The translations under genes were made by a program, and so were the position numbers. DNA of 64,000 nucleotides from Mesorhizobium erdmanii USDA 3471. Lineage in GTDB: Bacteria; Pseudomonadota; Alphaproteobacteria; Rhizobiales; Rhizobiaceae. Positions within the stretch are counted from its first letter, which is position 1, and every line of letters begins with the position of its first letter. A model generated the notes under the pieces. That model saw nothing but the letters and a program-made list of their open reading frames with translations. It was not told where the DNA came from and ran no database searches. Positions 8,182 to 16,655 of the stretch are shown piece after piece. The stretch is from NCBI RefSeq assembly GCF_000472705.1, contig NZ_AXAE01000005.1, positions 248,001-312,000 of the forward strand, written 5' to 3'.

Positions 8182-11100
8182 ATGCTCGCACGCCTGTTCG
8201 TGATCTTCGGTGGCTTGTTCGTGCTGGTGCTGTGCGCGGCGCTGGTGGTGCCGTATTTCGTCGACTGGACCGGCTACCGCGCCGAGTTCGAGCGCGAGGC
8301 AAGCGCCATCCTCGGCCGCAAGGTGACCGTGCAGGGCGATGCGACGGCACGGCTGCTGCCGTTCCCGTCTGTTACCTTCTCCAATGTCGCGGTCGCCGGG
8401 GGCCCCAACGGCCAGCCGGCGATGACGGTCGAAACGTTTTCGATGGACGCGGAACTGGCGCCTTTCCTGCGTGGCGAGGTGCTGATCTTCGACATGCGGC
8501 TGGTGCGGCCGAAGGCGACGATCGACATTGCCGCCGATGGAACCGTCGACTGGGCGATGCGGCCGTCCACGCCCGTCGATCCCGGCCAGATCTCGATCGA
8601 GAAGCTGACGGTGACGGAAGGGCAGATCGAACTGCGCCACGCCGCCGGCGGCCGCAGCCATATCTTTTCCGAGATCAACTCGACCATTTCGGCGAAATCG
8701 CTGGCCGGTCCCTGGCGGATGGATGGCACGTTGCGGATGGACGGTTTGCGCACCACGGTCGCGGCATCGACCGGCAAGGCCGAACCCTCGGGACAGATAC
8801 GGCTTCGGGTGCGGGCCGATCCCGATGCCTATCCGCTGGTTATCGAGACCGACGGCAATGCCGGCATCGTCAACGGCGCCGCTCTGTATTCCGGCCAGTT
8901 CAAGATCTCCGGCGCCGACAAGAACAGCGCCGAATTGCGCGGCACCGATGGCGAGACGGTGAAGGTCAGCACCGGCAAGCCCGATCCGGGCTTTCGGCTG
9001 AACGGCAAGTTCTCGCTCGACCACCAGAAGCTTGGTGTCGACGAATTCCGTTTCGAGACCGGACCACTCGACAATCCCTATACCGCCGACGGCAAGGCCT
9101 CGGTCGATCTTGGCCAGCAACCGAGCTTTGCCATCGAGGCCAATGGCGCGCAGGTGCAGTTCGACGAGGCGGTGGGCGCCGAGGCCGGCGCCGGCCTGAC
9201 GCTCGACCAGCGCATTGCCGGGCTGGAGCAGACGCTGCTCGACCTGCCGAAGCCGACGATACCCGGAACGGTCGAGGTCAAGTTGCCGGCGGTGGTGGCC
9301 GGCGACACCACGGTGCGCGACGTGCATCTCTCCGCCGAACCGGTGGAAGGCGGCTGGAAGATAAAGTCGCTTGCCGCGACGTTGCCCGGCCGCACCACGC
9401 TGGAAGCCGATGGCATGCTGGTGCTCAACGTACAGAGCCATTTCGACTTCACCGGCTCGCTGCTGCTGGCCGTGGCGCAACCTTCGGGTTTTGCGGCGTG
9501 GCTGTCGAAAGATGTCGACGAGGCGATCCGCCGTCTGCCTGCCGCCGGCTTCAAGGCCAAGGTCGATCTCTCGCAAAACCATCAATCCTTCAGCGATCTC
9601 GAACTGATCCTGGGCAAGGCGAAGTTTTCCGGCCGCATCGATGCCAGCCAGCCTGACGAGGCCAGGCCATCGGTGCTGATGCGGCTCGAAGGCGGCGAGC
9701 TCGACGTCGACGGGCTGGCGGCCTTCGCCTCGATCTTCGTCAGCGACAAGGGCGCCAACCGGTTTGCCGACAGCGATCTCGATTTTCAGATCAAGGCCGG
9801 CCCGGTCAGTGCCGGCGGGCTGACCGCCGACACGGTCGATACCGCGCTCAGGCTGCGCGACGGGCTGCTGGAAGTCGACAGGCTGTCGGTCGGCGGACTT
9901 GCCGGCGCCTCGATCAGCGCCACGGGCCGGGTCAAGGATTTTCCGGCGAGCCCGACCGGCAAGCTCGATGCGTCGGTTGTCGCGGTCGACTTGAAGCCGC
10001 TGATCGACGTTGCCGCGCAGCATTATCCCGACAATGCGGTGCTGAAGGGGCTTGCGAGCCGTGCCGCCGCCTATCCGGACCTGTTCCAGGATGCGCGCGT
10101 CGATGTCGTGGCCAGTGCCGCCGACAATGGCGATGGCACCACGGGCCTGGCGGTAAGCGGACAGGGCAAGGCCGGTGGCTCGGCCTTCTCCGCCTCGCTG
10201 TCGGGAAAGGGCGCGCCGGACAAGCTGCTCGACGCGCCGGTGACGGTGACATTCAACGCCAGGAACCCGGACGCCACGGCGCTGCTGGCGCTTTACGACC
10301 TGCCGGCGCTGCCGCTCGGCATGTTGGGTGAGGCGACCACAGATATTCAGGCCAAGGGCACGCTTGGCGGTGGCCTGGCGACGACTTTCAGCCTTGCCGG
10401 AAATGACTTCAAGGCCGGCTTCGAAGGCACGATCGCCGATACGCCGCAAGGTCCCGCCGCCAAGGGCAAGATCAACCTCGATGCCGCCGACATCGAACCC
10501 TGGCTGATGACATCGGGCATCGGCTTGCCGGGCATGGGGGCAGGCATGTCGACCTCGCTCTCGGCGCAGGGTGACTATGGCAACGGCCTGCTGGTGCTCA
10601 ACAATGTCAGCGGTGCGATCAACGAGGCGGCCGTCTCGGGCGACGTCAACATCGACGCCAAAAACGGTTTGCCGCATCTGGCCGGCGCGCTGGCGCTCGA
10701 CGAACTCGACCTCGATCCGATGGCGGTGGCGCTGTTCGGCGATTCCGCCTTTCTTGCCGACAAGAATGGGGCCGACAAGAATGGGGCCGACAAGAATGGG
10801 CCCGACAAGAGTGGGGCAGACAAGGGTGCGAGCGACAAGGCTGGCGCGTGGCCCGCCGCTCCGTTCAGCCAGAAGTCCGGCCTGCCGTTCACCGCCGATC
10901 TCGACCTGACGACGGCAGCCCTTGCCGCCGGGCCTTTCGCCACCGCCTATGGTGCTTCTTTTTCGCTGAAACTCGACCAGGAAGGCATCCGTGTTTCGGA
11001 CCTCAAGGCGAAACTTCTCGGCGGGGCGCTGACCGGCCTGTTCGAGTTGAAGAACAATGAGGGCACCGGGCTTTTCACCGGCCAGATGAAACTGGCGGGT

Positions 11101-12213
11101 GCCGATCTGACAAATGTGCTGCCGGACGCCGGCGTCAACGGCATGGGCGATTTCTCGACGACGATGTCGACCAGCGGCAAGTCGGTCGACGCGATGATCG
11201 CTGCCCTGTCGGGGTCCGGCACTGCGACGCTCAAGGGCTTACGGATCGACGGCGTCAATCCCGATGCGTTCGGCGCCTTGCTGGCCAAGGCGGATGCGAT
11301 CGGGCGCGACATCGACGCGGCCAAGACCGCGGAGTTCGCACCCGCCATTGCCGCCGATGGCAGCTTTGCCGCCGGGGATGCCGACGTCGCCTTCACGATT
11401 GCCGGCGGTACGCTGCGGGCGCCGCCGATCAGCCTCGAAAATCCGGCGGCGACCTTGTCCGCCGACATCACCGCCGACCTCAACGCGAGCACGGTGTCAG
11501 CCAAGGGCGCGATCACCTACAAGCCAGGTGACGAGGCTTTGGTTGGCTCCGAACCCGTCGTCAATTTCACCGCAGAAGGGCCGTTCGGCGCCGTCAAACG
11601 GCAGTTCGACAGCGAGCCGCTGGCGCAGTTCCTGACCCAGCGCGCGCTGGAGCGGGAACAGCAGCGGGTCGAGGCGATGCAGGCGGCGCTGCTCGAAAAG
11701 CAGCGGCTGCGGCGCGAGGTGCGCTATTACGCGGCATTGCAGGATGCACGAGACAAGGCGGCAGAGGAACTGCGCCAGCAGGAAGAGGCGGCGCGGCTGA
11801 AGGCGGAGGCGGATGCCAAGGCGAAAGCCGAGGCTGACGCCCAGGCGAAAGCCGATGCCGATGCCAAAGCTCAGGCTGAGGCCGAAGCGAAGGCCAAAGC
11901 CGATGCCGAAGCGAAGGCCCAGGCGGACGCCGATGCAAAGGCGAAGGCCGATGCCGATGCAAAGGCCGCGGCGGAACAGCAGGCCGCCGACGAAGCCGCC
12001 AAGGCGCAGGCTGAGCAAGAGCGGCAAAAGGCGGAAGAGGCGATGCGCATCGCCACGCAGGAAAAGGCCAGGCTCGAGGCGGAGCGCAAGGCGGCGCAAC
12101 AGGCGCCCAAAGTCGAGCGCGCGCCGCCGCCGGAGGCCAACGACAATCCGCCGCCCGCCAAGCCCAAGGCCAATCCGTTCACGATCGACAATTTGTTGAA
12201 GTCGCTGCAGTAG
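8182..12213 (+). CDS. AsmA family protein with TolA-like Ala/Lys tail
   Basis: A 1343-residue AsmA protein. One N-terminal membrane anchor (about residues 4-25) is followed by the conserved AsmA start FVDWTGYRAEFEREASAILG and a long beta-rich periplasmic part, with an AsmA C-terminal region about 950-1150. In related proteins this forms a lipid-conducting bridge between inner and outer membranes. Two low-complexity inserts are odd: a DKNGA-type pentapeptide repeat near residues 858-887, and a charged coiled coil of KAEADAKA-type units (about 1160-1305). The end is Pro-rich with a short conserved terminus NPFTIDNLLKSLQ. GGAG precedes the ATG. Confidence 0.93.
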   Translation: MLARLFVIFGGLFVLVLCAALVVPYFVDWTGYRAEFEREASAILGRKVTVQGDATARLLPFPSVTFSNVAVAGGPNGQPAMTVETFSMDAELAPFLRGEVLIFDMRLVRPKATIDIAADGTVDWAMRPSTPVDPGQISIEKLTVTEGQIELRHAAGGRSHIFSEINSTISAKSLAGPWRMDGTLRMDGLRTTVAASTGKAEPSGQIRLRVRADPDAYPLVIETDGNAGIVNGAALYSGQFKISGADKNSAELRGTDGETVKVSTGKPDPGFRLNGKFSLDHQKLGVDEFRFETGPLDNPYTADGKASVDLGQQPSFAIEANGAQVQFDEAVGAEAGAGLTLDQRIAGLEQTLLDLPKPTIPGTVEVKLPAVVAGDTTVRDVHLSAEPVEGGWKIKSLAATLPGRTTLEADGMLVLNVQSHFDFTGSLLLAVAQPSGFAAWLSKDVDEAIRRLPAAGFKAKVDLSQNHQSFSDLELILGKAKFSGRIDASQPDEARPSVLMRLEGGELDVDGLAAFASIFVSDKGANRFADSDLDFQIKAGPVSAGGLTADTVDTALRLRDGLLEVDRLSVGGLAGASISATGRVKDFPASPTGKLDASVVAVDLKPLIDVAAQHYPDNAVLKGLASRAAAYPDLFQDARVDVVASAADNGDGTTGLAVSGQGKAGGSAFSASLSGKGAPDKLLDAPVTVTFNARNPDATALLALYDLPALPLGMLGEATTDIQAKGTLGGGLATTFSLAGNDFKAGFEGTIADTPQGPAAKGKINLDAADIEPWLMTSGIGLPGMGAGMSTSLSAQGDYGNGLLVLNNVSGAINEAAVSGDVNIDAKNGLPHLAGALALDELDLDPMAVALFGDSAFLADKNGADKNGADKNGPDKSGADKGASDKAGAWPAAPFSQKSGLPFTADLDLTTAALAAGPFATAYGASFSLKLDQEGIRVSDLKAKLLGGALTGLFELKNNEGTGLFTGQMKLAGADLTNVLPDAGVNGMGDFSTTMSTSGKSVDAMIAALSGSGTATLKGLRIDGVNPDAFGALLAKADAIGRDIDAAKTAEFAPAIAADGSFAAGDADVAFTIAGGTLRAPPISLENPAATLSADITADLNASTVSAKGAITYKPGDEALVGSEPVVNFTAEGPFGAVKRQFDSEPLAQFLTQRALEREQQRVEAMQAALLEKQRLRREVRYYAALQDARDKAAEELRQQEEAARLKAEADAKAKAEADAQAKADADAKAQAEAEAKAKADAEAKAQADADAKAKADADAKAAAEQQAADEAAKAQAEQERQKAEEAMRIATQEKARLEAERKAAQQAPKVERAPPPEANDNPPPAKPKANPFTIDNLLKSLQ
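10756..10845 (+). repeat. 15-bp tandem repeat within the AsmA gene (six units)
   Basis: Units of GCCGACAAGAATGGG: three exact copies (10756-10800) followed by three diverging copies (10801-10845). They encode a pentapeptide repeat, ADKNG and variants. The unit length is a multiple of three, so copy-number change would keep the frame. Confidence 0.95.
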
Positions 12214-12284
12214 GCAGCAGGGCAGCCTTCTCGTTCCGGCATTGTTTCAAAGGATGAGCTTTCTGCCGCCAAGACGCCGAAGCG

Positions 12285-12731
12285 TCACTCGCGGCCCTGA
12301 TCGAGCAAGCGCCTCAGCATGGGCTCGATGCGCGAAAGCTCATCGAGATGCGCCGCCGACAGCTCGGCAAGGCAATCGTCCGCGCGATCGGTCAGCCGAA
12401 GCAGCACGCGGCGATGATCGTCCTTATCCTGATCCCGCACGACCAGTCCGGCCTCGCACAGGCGATTGACCAGTTCGACGGCACTGTGATGGCGGATGCG
12501 CAGGCGCTCCGCCAGATCGCCGACTGTCACCGGTCCCCCACCCGGATAGCCCTTGATCGCCAGCAGCGCCTGGTGCTGGCGCGGCGTCAGGCCGGCGTCT
12601 TCCGCCTGCACCTGGCTGAATTCGAGGAAGCGGCGGATCAGGTAGCGGAACTCGGAAAGCCGCTGGTAGTCGGCCTGTTTGATGGCGGGGCGAGGTTTCT
12701 TGGGCTGCGTCATTCCAGACATGTGTTCCAT
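12285..12731 (-). CDS. MarR family transcriptional regulator
   Basis: A 148-residue winged-helix regulator. The DNA-binding part reads VTVGDLAERLRIRHHSAVELVNRL, followed by the wing DKDDHRRVLLRLT typical of MarR. It is divergent from the ClC channel gene, whose upstream region holds a perfect palindrome (12780-12794), so it probably represses the channel gene and itself. Three in-frame Met codons near the start (residues 1, 4, 7) leave the exact N-terminus open. Confidence 0.9.
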   Translation of the reverse strand: MEHMSGMTQPKKPRPAIKQADYQRLSEFRYLIRRFLEFSQVQAEDAGLTPRQHQALLAIKGYPGGGPVTVGDLAERLRIRHHSAVELVNRLCEAGLVVRDQDKDDHRRVLLRLTDRADDCLAELSAAHLDELSRIEPMLRRLLDQGRE

Positions 12732-12779
12732 TCCGGCAAAAGGCTCAAACGGTTTTGCTGCAAGACCCGCTTGAATTTA

Positions 12780-12794
12780 TATCGTGTTACGATA
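12780..12794. promoter_or_regulatory. Candidate MarR operator
   Basis: Perfect inverted repeat TATCGT-GTT-ACGATA in the 78-bp divergent region between marR and the ClC gene. Size and symmetry are those of MarR-family boxes. Confidence 0.6.
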
Positions 12795-12809
12795 CATAGC
12801 GAGCCGATA

Positions 12810-14654
12810 ATGCCGGCATATCCGAGATCGGCCGCCGCCAGAAAGCCTGACATGAAGCCTCATCATTCCGAAAACGATCATCTGCGCGATTTCACCACCG
12901 ACGCGCGCGTGCTGACCATTGCCACCATAGCCGTGGTGGTCGCCACGGCGGGGCTGTTCGCCGGCATCGCGCTGCTGAAGCTGATCCGGCTTGCCACCAA
13001 CATTGCCTATTTCGGCCAGTTCACGCTCGCCGACCTGAAATTGCAGGACACGCCGCGTGGGCTTGCCTCGGTGCTGGTGCCGGTCATCGGTGCGCTGATC
13101 ATCGGCCTGATGGCCAGATATGGCAGTGAGAAGATACGCGGCCACGGCATTCCCGAGGCGATCGAGGCGATCCTGCTCGGGCGTTCGAAGCTTGGGCTCA
13201 AGGTGGCGATCCTGAAGCCGTTGTCGTCGGCGATCTCGATCGGCTCCGGCGGGCCGTTCGGCGCCGAAGGACCGATCATCATGACCGGCGGCGCCATCGG
13301 TTCGCTGATCGCGCAGATGCTGCCGGTCACCGACAACGAACGCAAGACGCTGCTGGTGGCGGGCGCCGCGGCCGGCATGACCACCGTGTTCGGCACGCCG
13401 ATTGCCGCAATCATGCTGGCGGTCGAGTTGCTGCTGTTCGAATGGACGCCGCGCAGTTTCATTCCCGTGGCGGTGGCGGCCATCGTGGCGGAGGTCGAGC
13501 GTACCGTGCTGCACCTGCCCGGGCCGATCTTTCCGTTTCAGGGCAGCATGGCGGTGTCGTTCGTCGGGCTTGGAGGCTGGGTTCTGGTCGGCATCTGCGC
13601 CGGCCTGCTGTCGGGGTTGCTCACCCAGATGGTCTATGCCTGCGAGGACGCCTTCCAGAAATTGCCCATCCACTGGATGTGGTGGCCGATGATCGGCGGC
13701 CTGGTGGTCGGTATCGGTGGGCTGATCGAGCCACAGGCGCTTGGCGTCGGCTACGACAACATCGCCGACATGCTCGATGGCCGCACGCTCGCCACCGCCG
13801 CGCTGATGCTGCTGGTGGTCAAGGCCATGATCTGGTCGGTGGCGCTCGGTTCTGGGACGTCCGGCGGCGTGCTGGCGCCGCTGTTGATCATGGGCGGCGC
13901 GATGGGCGCCGTGCTCGGCGGATTCCTGCCGCCAGCCGATGCCGGTTTCTGGGCGCTGCTGGGGATGGCGGCGACGATGGGCGGCACGATGCGGGCGCCA
14001 CTGACGGCGACGTTCTTCGCCGTCGAACTGACCGGCAACACGCATGTGCTGGTGCCGCTGATCGCGGCCTGTGCCGCTGCGCATGCAGTCACCGTGCTCT
14101 TGATGAAGCGTTCCATCCTGACCGAGAAGATCGCCAGGCGAGGGCATCACCTGGTGCGAGAATATCGCGTCGATCCGTTCGCCCTGACCAGGGTGCGCGA
14201 GGTGATGACGTCGCAGGTCGAGAGCGTGCCGGCGACGATGACGCTGCATGGCGCGGCAGCCTTCCTGACCGCGCCGGAAACCCGGCATCCGAGCTTTCCG
14301 GTGGTTGACGAGAACAGGCAGGTGCTCGGCCTCATCGACCCGCCGGCGATCCTGCGCTGGCGCCGCGCCGGCACGCACCGGACGACAACGCTCGGCGAAC
14401 TGCTTGCCGGAAGCAAGGTGACGCTGGCCTATCCCGACGAATATCTTGAAGGCCTGTCGGACAAGCTGTTGATGGCCAACGTCTCGCATCTGCCGGTCGT
14501 GACCCGCGATGACGGAAGGCTGGTCGGCTATGTCGGCTGGAAGGATTTGATGCGCGTCCGGTCGCGCAAACAGGCCGAAGAGCGTGATCGCTCGACCTTG
14601 CTTGGCTTTGGCACCAGGCGGGGGAAAAGGACGGACGCGGTAGAAAGCCTCTAG
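12810..14654 (+). CDS. ClC-type chloride channel/antiporter with CBS domains
   Basis: A 614-residue membrane protein of the ClC family. The chloride-selectivity motifs are GSGGPFG, GAEGPIIM (with the gating Glu) and GVLAP. About ten or more hydrophobic helices span residues 30-430. Two CBS domains follow (VREVMTSQ to LRWRR, and ELLAGSKV to MRVRS), which usually bind nucleotides and tune transport. The start at 12810 is chosen as the first Met after the operator; an alternative ATG at 12853 has a comparable weak Shine-Dalgarno. Its stop shares the tetranucleotide CTAG with the stop of the convergent RHH gene. Probable control by the divergent MarR. Confidence 0.9.
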   Translation: MPAYPRSAAARKPDMKPHHSENDHLRDFTTDARVLTIATIAVVVATAGLFAGIALLKLIRLATNIAYFGQFTLADLKLQDTPRGLASVLVPVIGALIIGLMARYGSEKIRGHGIPEAIEAILLGRSKLGLKVAILKPLSSAISIGSGGPFGAEGPIIMTGGAIGSLIAQMLPVTDNERKTLLVAGAAAGMTTVFGTPIAAIMLAVELLLFEWTPRSFIPVAVAAIVAEVERTVLHLPGPIFPFQGSMAVSFVGLGGWVLVGICAGLLSGLLTQMVYACEDAFQKLPIHWMWWPMIGGLVVGIGGLIEPQALGVGYDNIADMLDGRTLATAALMLLVVKAMIWSVALGSGTSGGVLAPLLIMGGAMGAVLGGFLPPADAGFWALLGMAATMGGTMRAPLTATFFAVELTGNTHVLVPLIAACAAAHAVTVLLMKRSILTEKIARRGHHLVREYRVDPFALTRVREVMTSQVESVPATMTLHGAAAFLTAPETRHPSFPVVDENRQVLGLIDPPAILRWRRAGTHRTTTLGELLAGSKVTLAYPDEYLEGLSDKLLMANVSHLPVVTRDDGRLVGYVGWKDLMRVRSRKQAEERDRSTLLGFGTRRGKRTDAVESL

Positions 14655-14875
14655 TCGCTCCTGCCGCGCTTCGCCCACTCCAGCACATAAAGCCGCAGCG
14701 CCGAGGACAAATTGGTGTCGCGGGGCCGGGTCTCGTCGACTTCGGCCACAAGGGCGGCGAGCGTCCGCTCTTTCGCCGCCGCGATGGCGACGAGATCGTC
14801 ATAGAAGGGCTTTTCGAGGGAATAGCTGGTACGATGGCCGCGAATGGTCACCGAGCGCTTTTCGACGACGCTCAC
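14651..14875 (-). CDS. Ribbon-helix-helix domain protein, 74 aa
   Basis: A small protein of the RHH_4-like family: the start RSVTIRGHRTSYSLEKPFYDDLVAIA matches an Arc-type beta strand plus first helix, and ALRLYVLEWAKRG the tail. Family members are presumed DNA-binding; no target is known. It is the last gene of sspB-DUF4169-RHH: its ATG at 14875 overlaps the stop of the DUF4169 gene as ATGA. Confidence 0.8.
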   Translation of the reverse strand: MSVVEKRSVTIRGHRTSYSLEKPFYDDLVAIAAAKERTLAALVAEVDETRPRDTNLSSALRLYVLEWAKRGRSD

Positions 14876-15066
14876 TTCTCGTCCTTGCCGGACGGATCGA
14901 GGCGATGGCCGCCGACAAATCTCTCGGCCTTGTCGGCGATCAGCCGGTCGCGTTGCTTCTGCGCCTTGGAGCGGCCATGCAAGGCACGGTTCTGTTCGGC
15001 GATGCGCGTCTTATCATCCCGCGCCTTCTGCTTGCGGGCCTGGCGGAGGTTGACGATGTCGGCCAT
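14872..15066 (-). CDS. DUF4169 family protein, 64 aa
   Basis: Starts MADIVNLRQARKQKARDDK, the signature of DUF4169, a short basic family of unknown function in Alphaproteobacteria. Strongly charged and helical, no membrane segment. It lies 16 bp after sspB and overlaps the next gene by 4 bp, so the three form one unit. Confidence 0.85.
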   Translation of the reverse strand: MADIVNLRQARKQKARDDKTRIAEQNRALHGRSKAQKQRDRLIADKAERFVGGHRLDPSGKDEK

Positions 15067-15082
15067 GGCGCGAACGGCCGAG

Positions 15083-15619
15083 CTATTTTTTGCGGAAGGC
15101 GTCGAGCGAAACCACTTCGGCGCCCTTGGCGCCGGCTTCGGCCGCAGCGGGCTTCTTCTCCGCTTCGGCGGCAGCCTTCTTCTCGGCCTTAGGCTTCTTC
15201 TCGGTAACGATGGTCAGTGGCTCGGGCGCAGGCTGGGCCGCTTCCTCTTCGACCTGCGCGTCGGTCTTGACGTCGAACTCCAGTTCGAAATTGACCGAGG
15301 GATCATAGAAGCCGCGCACGGCCGAGAACGGGATCTCGAGTTTTTCCGGCACGTCGGAGAAGGACAGCCCGACCTCGAAGCCGGTGTCGGTCACCTTGAG
15401 GTCCCAGTACTGGAACTGGATGACGATGGTCATCTGCTCGGGGTAGCGCTCGCGCAGGCGCGAGGAAACGCGCACGCCGGGCGCGCCGGTCAGGAAGGTG
15501 ATGAAGAAATGATGGTTGCCGGGGAGGCCGGTGCGTGCGACCTCGGCCAGGACCTTGCGCATGACGCCGCGCAACGCCTCCTGGGCCAGAATGTCGTAGC
15601 GGATGTGGTCGTCGGCCAT
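15083..15619 (-). CDS. sspB: SspB family ClpXP adaptor protein
   Basis: A 178-residue alphaproteobacterial SspB. The N-terminal substrate-binding fold (about residues 1-115, with HHFFITFLTGAPGVRVS) recognises ssrA-tagged proteins. It is followed by a long Ala/Lys/Glu linker and a short conserved C-terminal motif, GAEVVSLDAFRKK. In this family the tail docks on the ClpX N-domain. The tmRNA gene that encodes the tag is only 3 kb away. First gene of a three-gene unit with DUF4169 and the RHH protein. Confidence 0.9.
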   Translation of the reverse strand: MADDHIRYDILAQEALRGVMRKVLAEVARTGLPGNHHFFITFLTGAPGVRVSSRLRERYPEQMTIVIQFQYWDLKVTDTGFEVGLSFSDVPEKLEIPFSAVRGFYDPSVNFELEFDVKTDAQVEEEAAQPAPEPLTIVTEKKPKAEKKAAAEAEKKPAAAEAGAKGAEVVSLDAFRKK

Positions 15620-15783
15620 GGGGTGGTCGGGTTCCGTTGAATCGTCCGCATAGCTGTAATCAAGCTTGAGCGCGGCGTAAACCTGATATAGCCCACCGCC
15701 GCACCGAGACGAGGACTATTGCGAATGATTTGATCGGCAAGGCGGCTTGTTTCGGCAAGGCGGGATGGCGGCAAGCGCAAATG

Positions 15784-16473
15784 TCAGGCGTTAGCCAGCG
15801 CAGTGTGCTTCTTGATGCCGCCCGGGGCAGGGTGCCGGCCGAAAGCCCGCAGGAAGGTGCGCACGCCATTCTTCGCCGATTGCACGACCTCGTCTTCGCA
15901 TGGCGAGCCGCCAAGCATGAAGGTGGTCTGCAATTCGGCGTTGACCAGGCCGAGAAACTGTCGTGCCGCGACGTCGGGGTCGTCGATGGCGAGGTAGCCG
16001 CTATAGGCGAGCCGGGCGAAGCGGGCGGCGATCGCCGGCCATGTCCGGCCCGGACCCTGTTCGCGCCACTCGGCAAACAATTCGGGATAGCGCTCGCCTT
16101 CGGTCTGGATCAGCTTGCGCAGGAATTTTCCGTCGCGGTTGCAGATGCAGTTCTGGTTGAGGCGCACGGCAAAGCCGATCAGATCGGCTTCGAGATCGCC
16201 GGGTTGATCAGGAAAGGTGGCGATGGTGGCGAAAATGCCGATATTGCAGCGCTCGGTCAGGTCGCGGACCACGGCCATGAAGAGCTTTTCCTTGTCGCCA
16301 TGGTGGTTGTAGACGGTCTGGCGCGACACCCCGGCCTCGGCGGCGATCAGGTCGATGTTGGCGCCGGAGTAGCCCTCGCGGCAAAACACGCTCGCCGCGG
16401 CGTCGACGATCGACAGGCGCTTGGCCTCATGGCCACGTGGCGGGAAAGTGTCAGGAGAAACGCTAGCTCTCAT
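15784..16473 (-). CDS. TetR/AcrR family transcriptional regulator
   Basis: A 229-residue regulator. Its N-terminal HTH reads IVDAAASVFCREGYSGANIDLIAAEAGV, then SRQTVYNHHGDKEKLF, followed by a TetR_C-type ligand domain. It is divergent from the Bcr/CflA exporter. A near-perfect palindrome lies between the -35 and -10 boxes of the exporter promoter, so repression of the exporter, relieved by a drug-like ligand, is the likely role. Confidence 0.9.
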   Translation of the reverse strand: MRASVSPDTFPPRGHEAKRLSIVDAAASVFCREGYSGANIDLIAAEAGVSRQTVYNHHGDKEKLFMAVVRDLTERCNIGIFATIATFPDQPGDLEADLIGFAVRLNQNCICNRDGKFLRKLIQTEGERYPELFAEWREQGPGRTWPAIAARFARLAYSGYLAIDDPDVAARQFLGLVNAELQTTFMLGGSPCEDEVVQSAKNGVRTFLRAFGRHPAPGGIKKHTALANA

Positions 16474-16493
16474 GAAAATCTATATAGAGGTGA

Positions 16494-16522
16494 TTGACGA
16501 TTTGGACAAGGGTGTCTAAATT
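16494..16522 (+). promoter_or_regulatory. Exporter promoter with embedded TetR operator
   Basis: A -35 box TTGACG (16494-16499) and a -10 box TAAATT (16517-16522) are separated by 17 bp. The spacer contains a palindrome, TTTGGACA (16501-16508) / TGTCTAAA (16513-16520), with one mismatch. A repressor bound here would block RNA polymerase directly. Confidence 0.65.
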
Positions 16523-16655
16523 TGTGGACATACGATAAAGAGATTTCGCGCCGGGGGAATAGAATTTGCCCTTGGAGTGTCGGAACCTCATGGGATGGAA
16601 CGTCCTGGGGTTAGACGCCGCTTGGCGGCAGCCAGATTCGAAAGAAGCCAATATC

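Noticed and set aside
8164..10677. 837-codon open frame antisense to the AsmA gene
   Set aside because: Long but Arg/Gly/Asp-rich shadow typical of high-GC DNA; the plus-strand frame has clear AsmA homology, signal anchor and ribosome site.
11800..12000. Repetitive Ala/Lys/Asp/Glu codons as a possible CRISPR-like or satellite array
   Set aside because: Units are degenerate at DNA level and in frame with AsmA; it encodes a coiled coil.
12777..14678. 633-codon open frame antisense to the ClC gene
   Set aside because: His/Arg/Gln-rich shadow without domain text; the plus strand encodes all ClC motifs.
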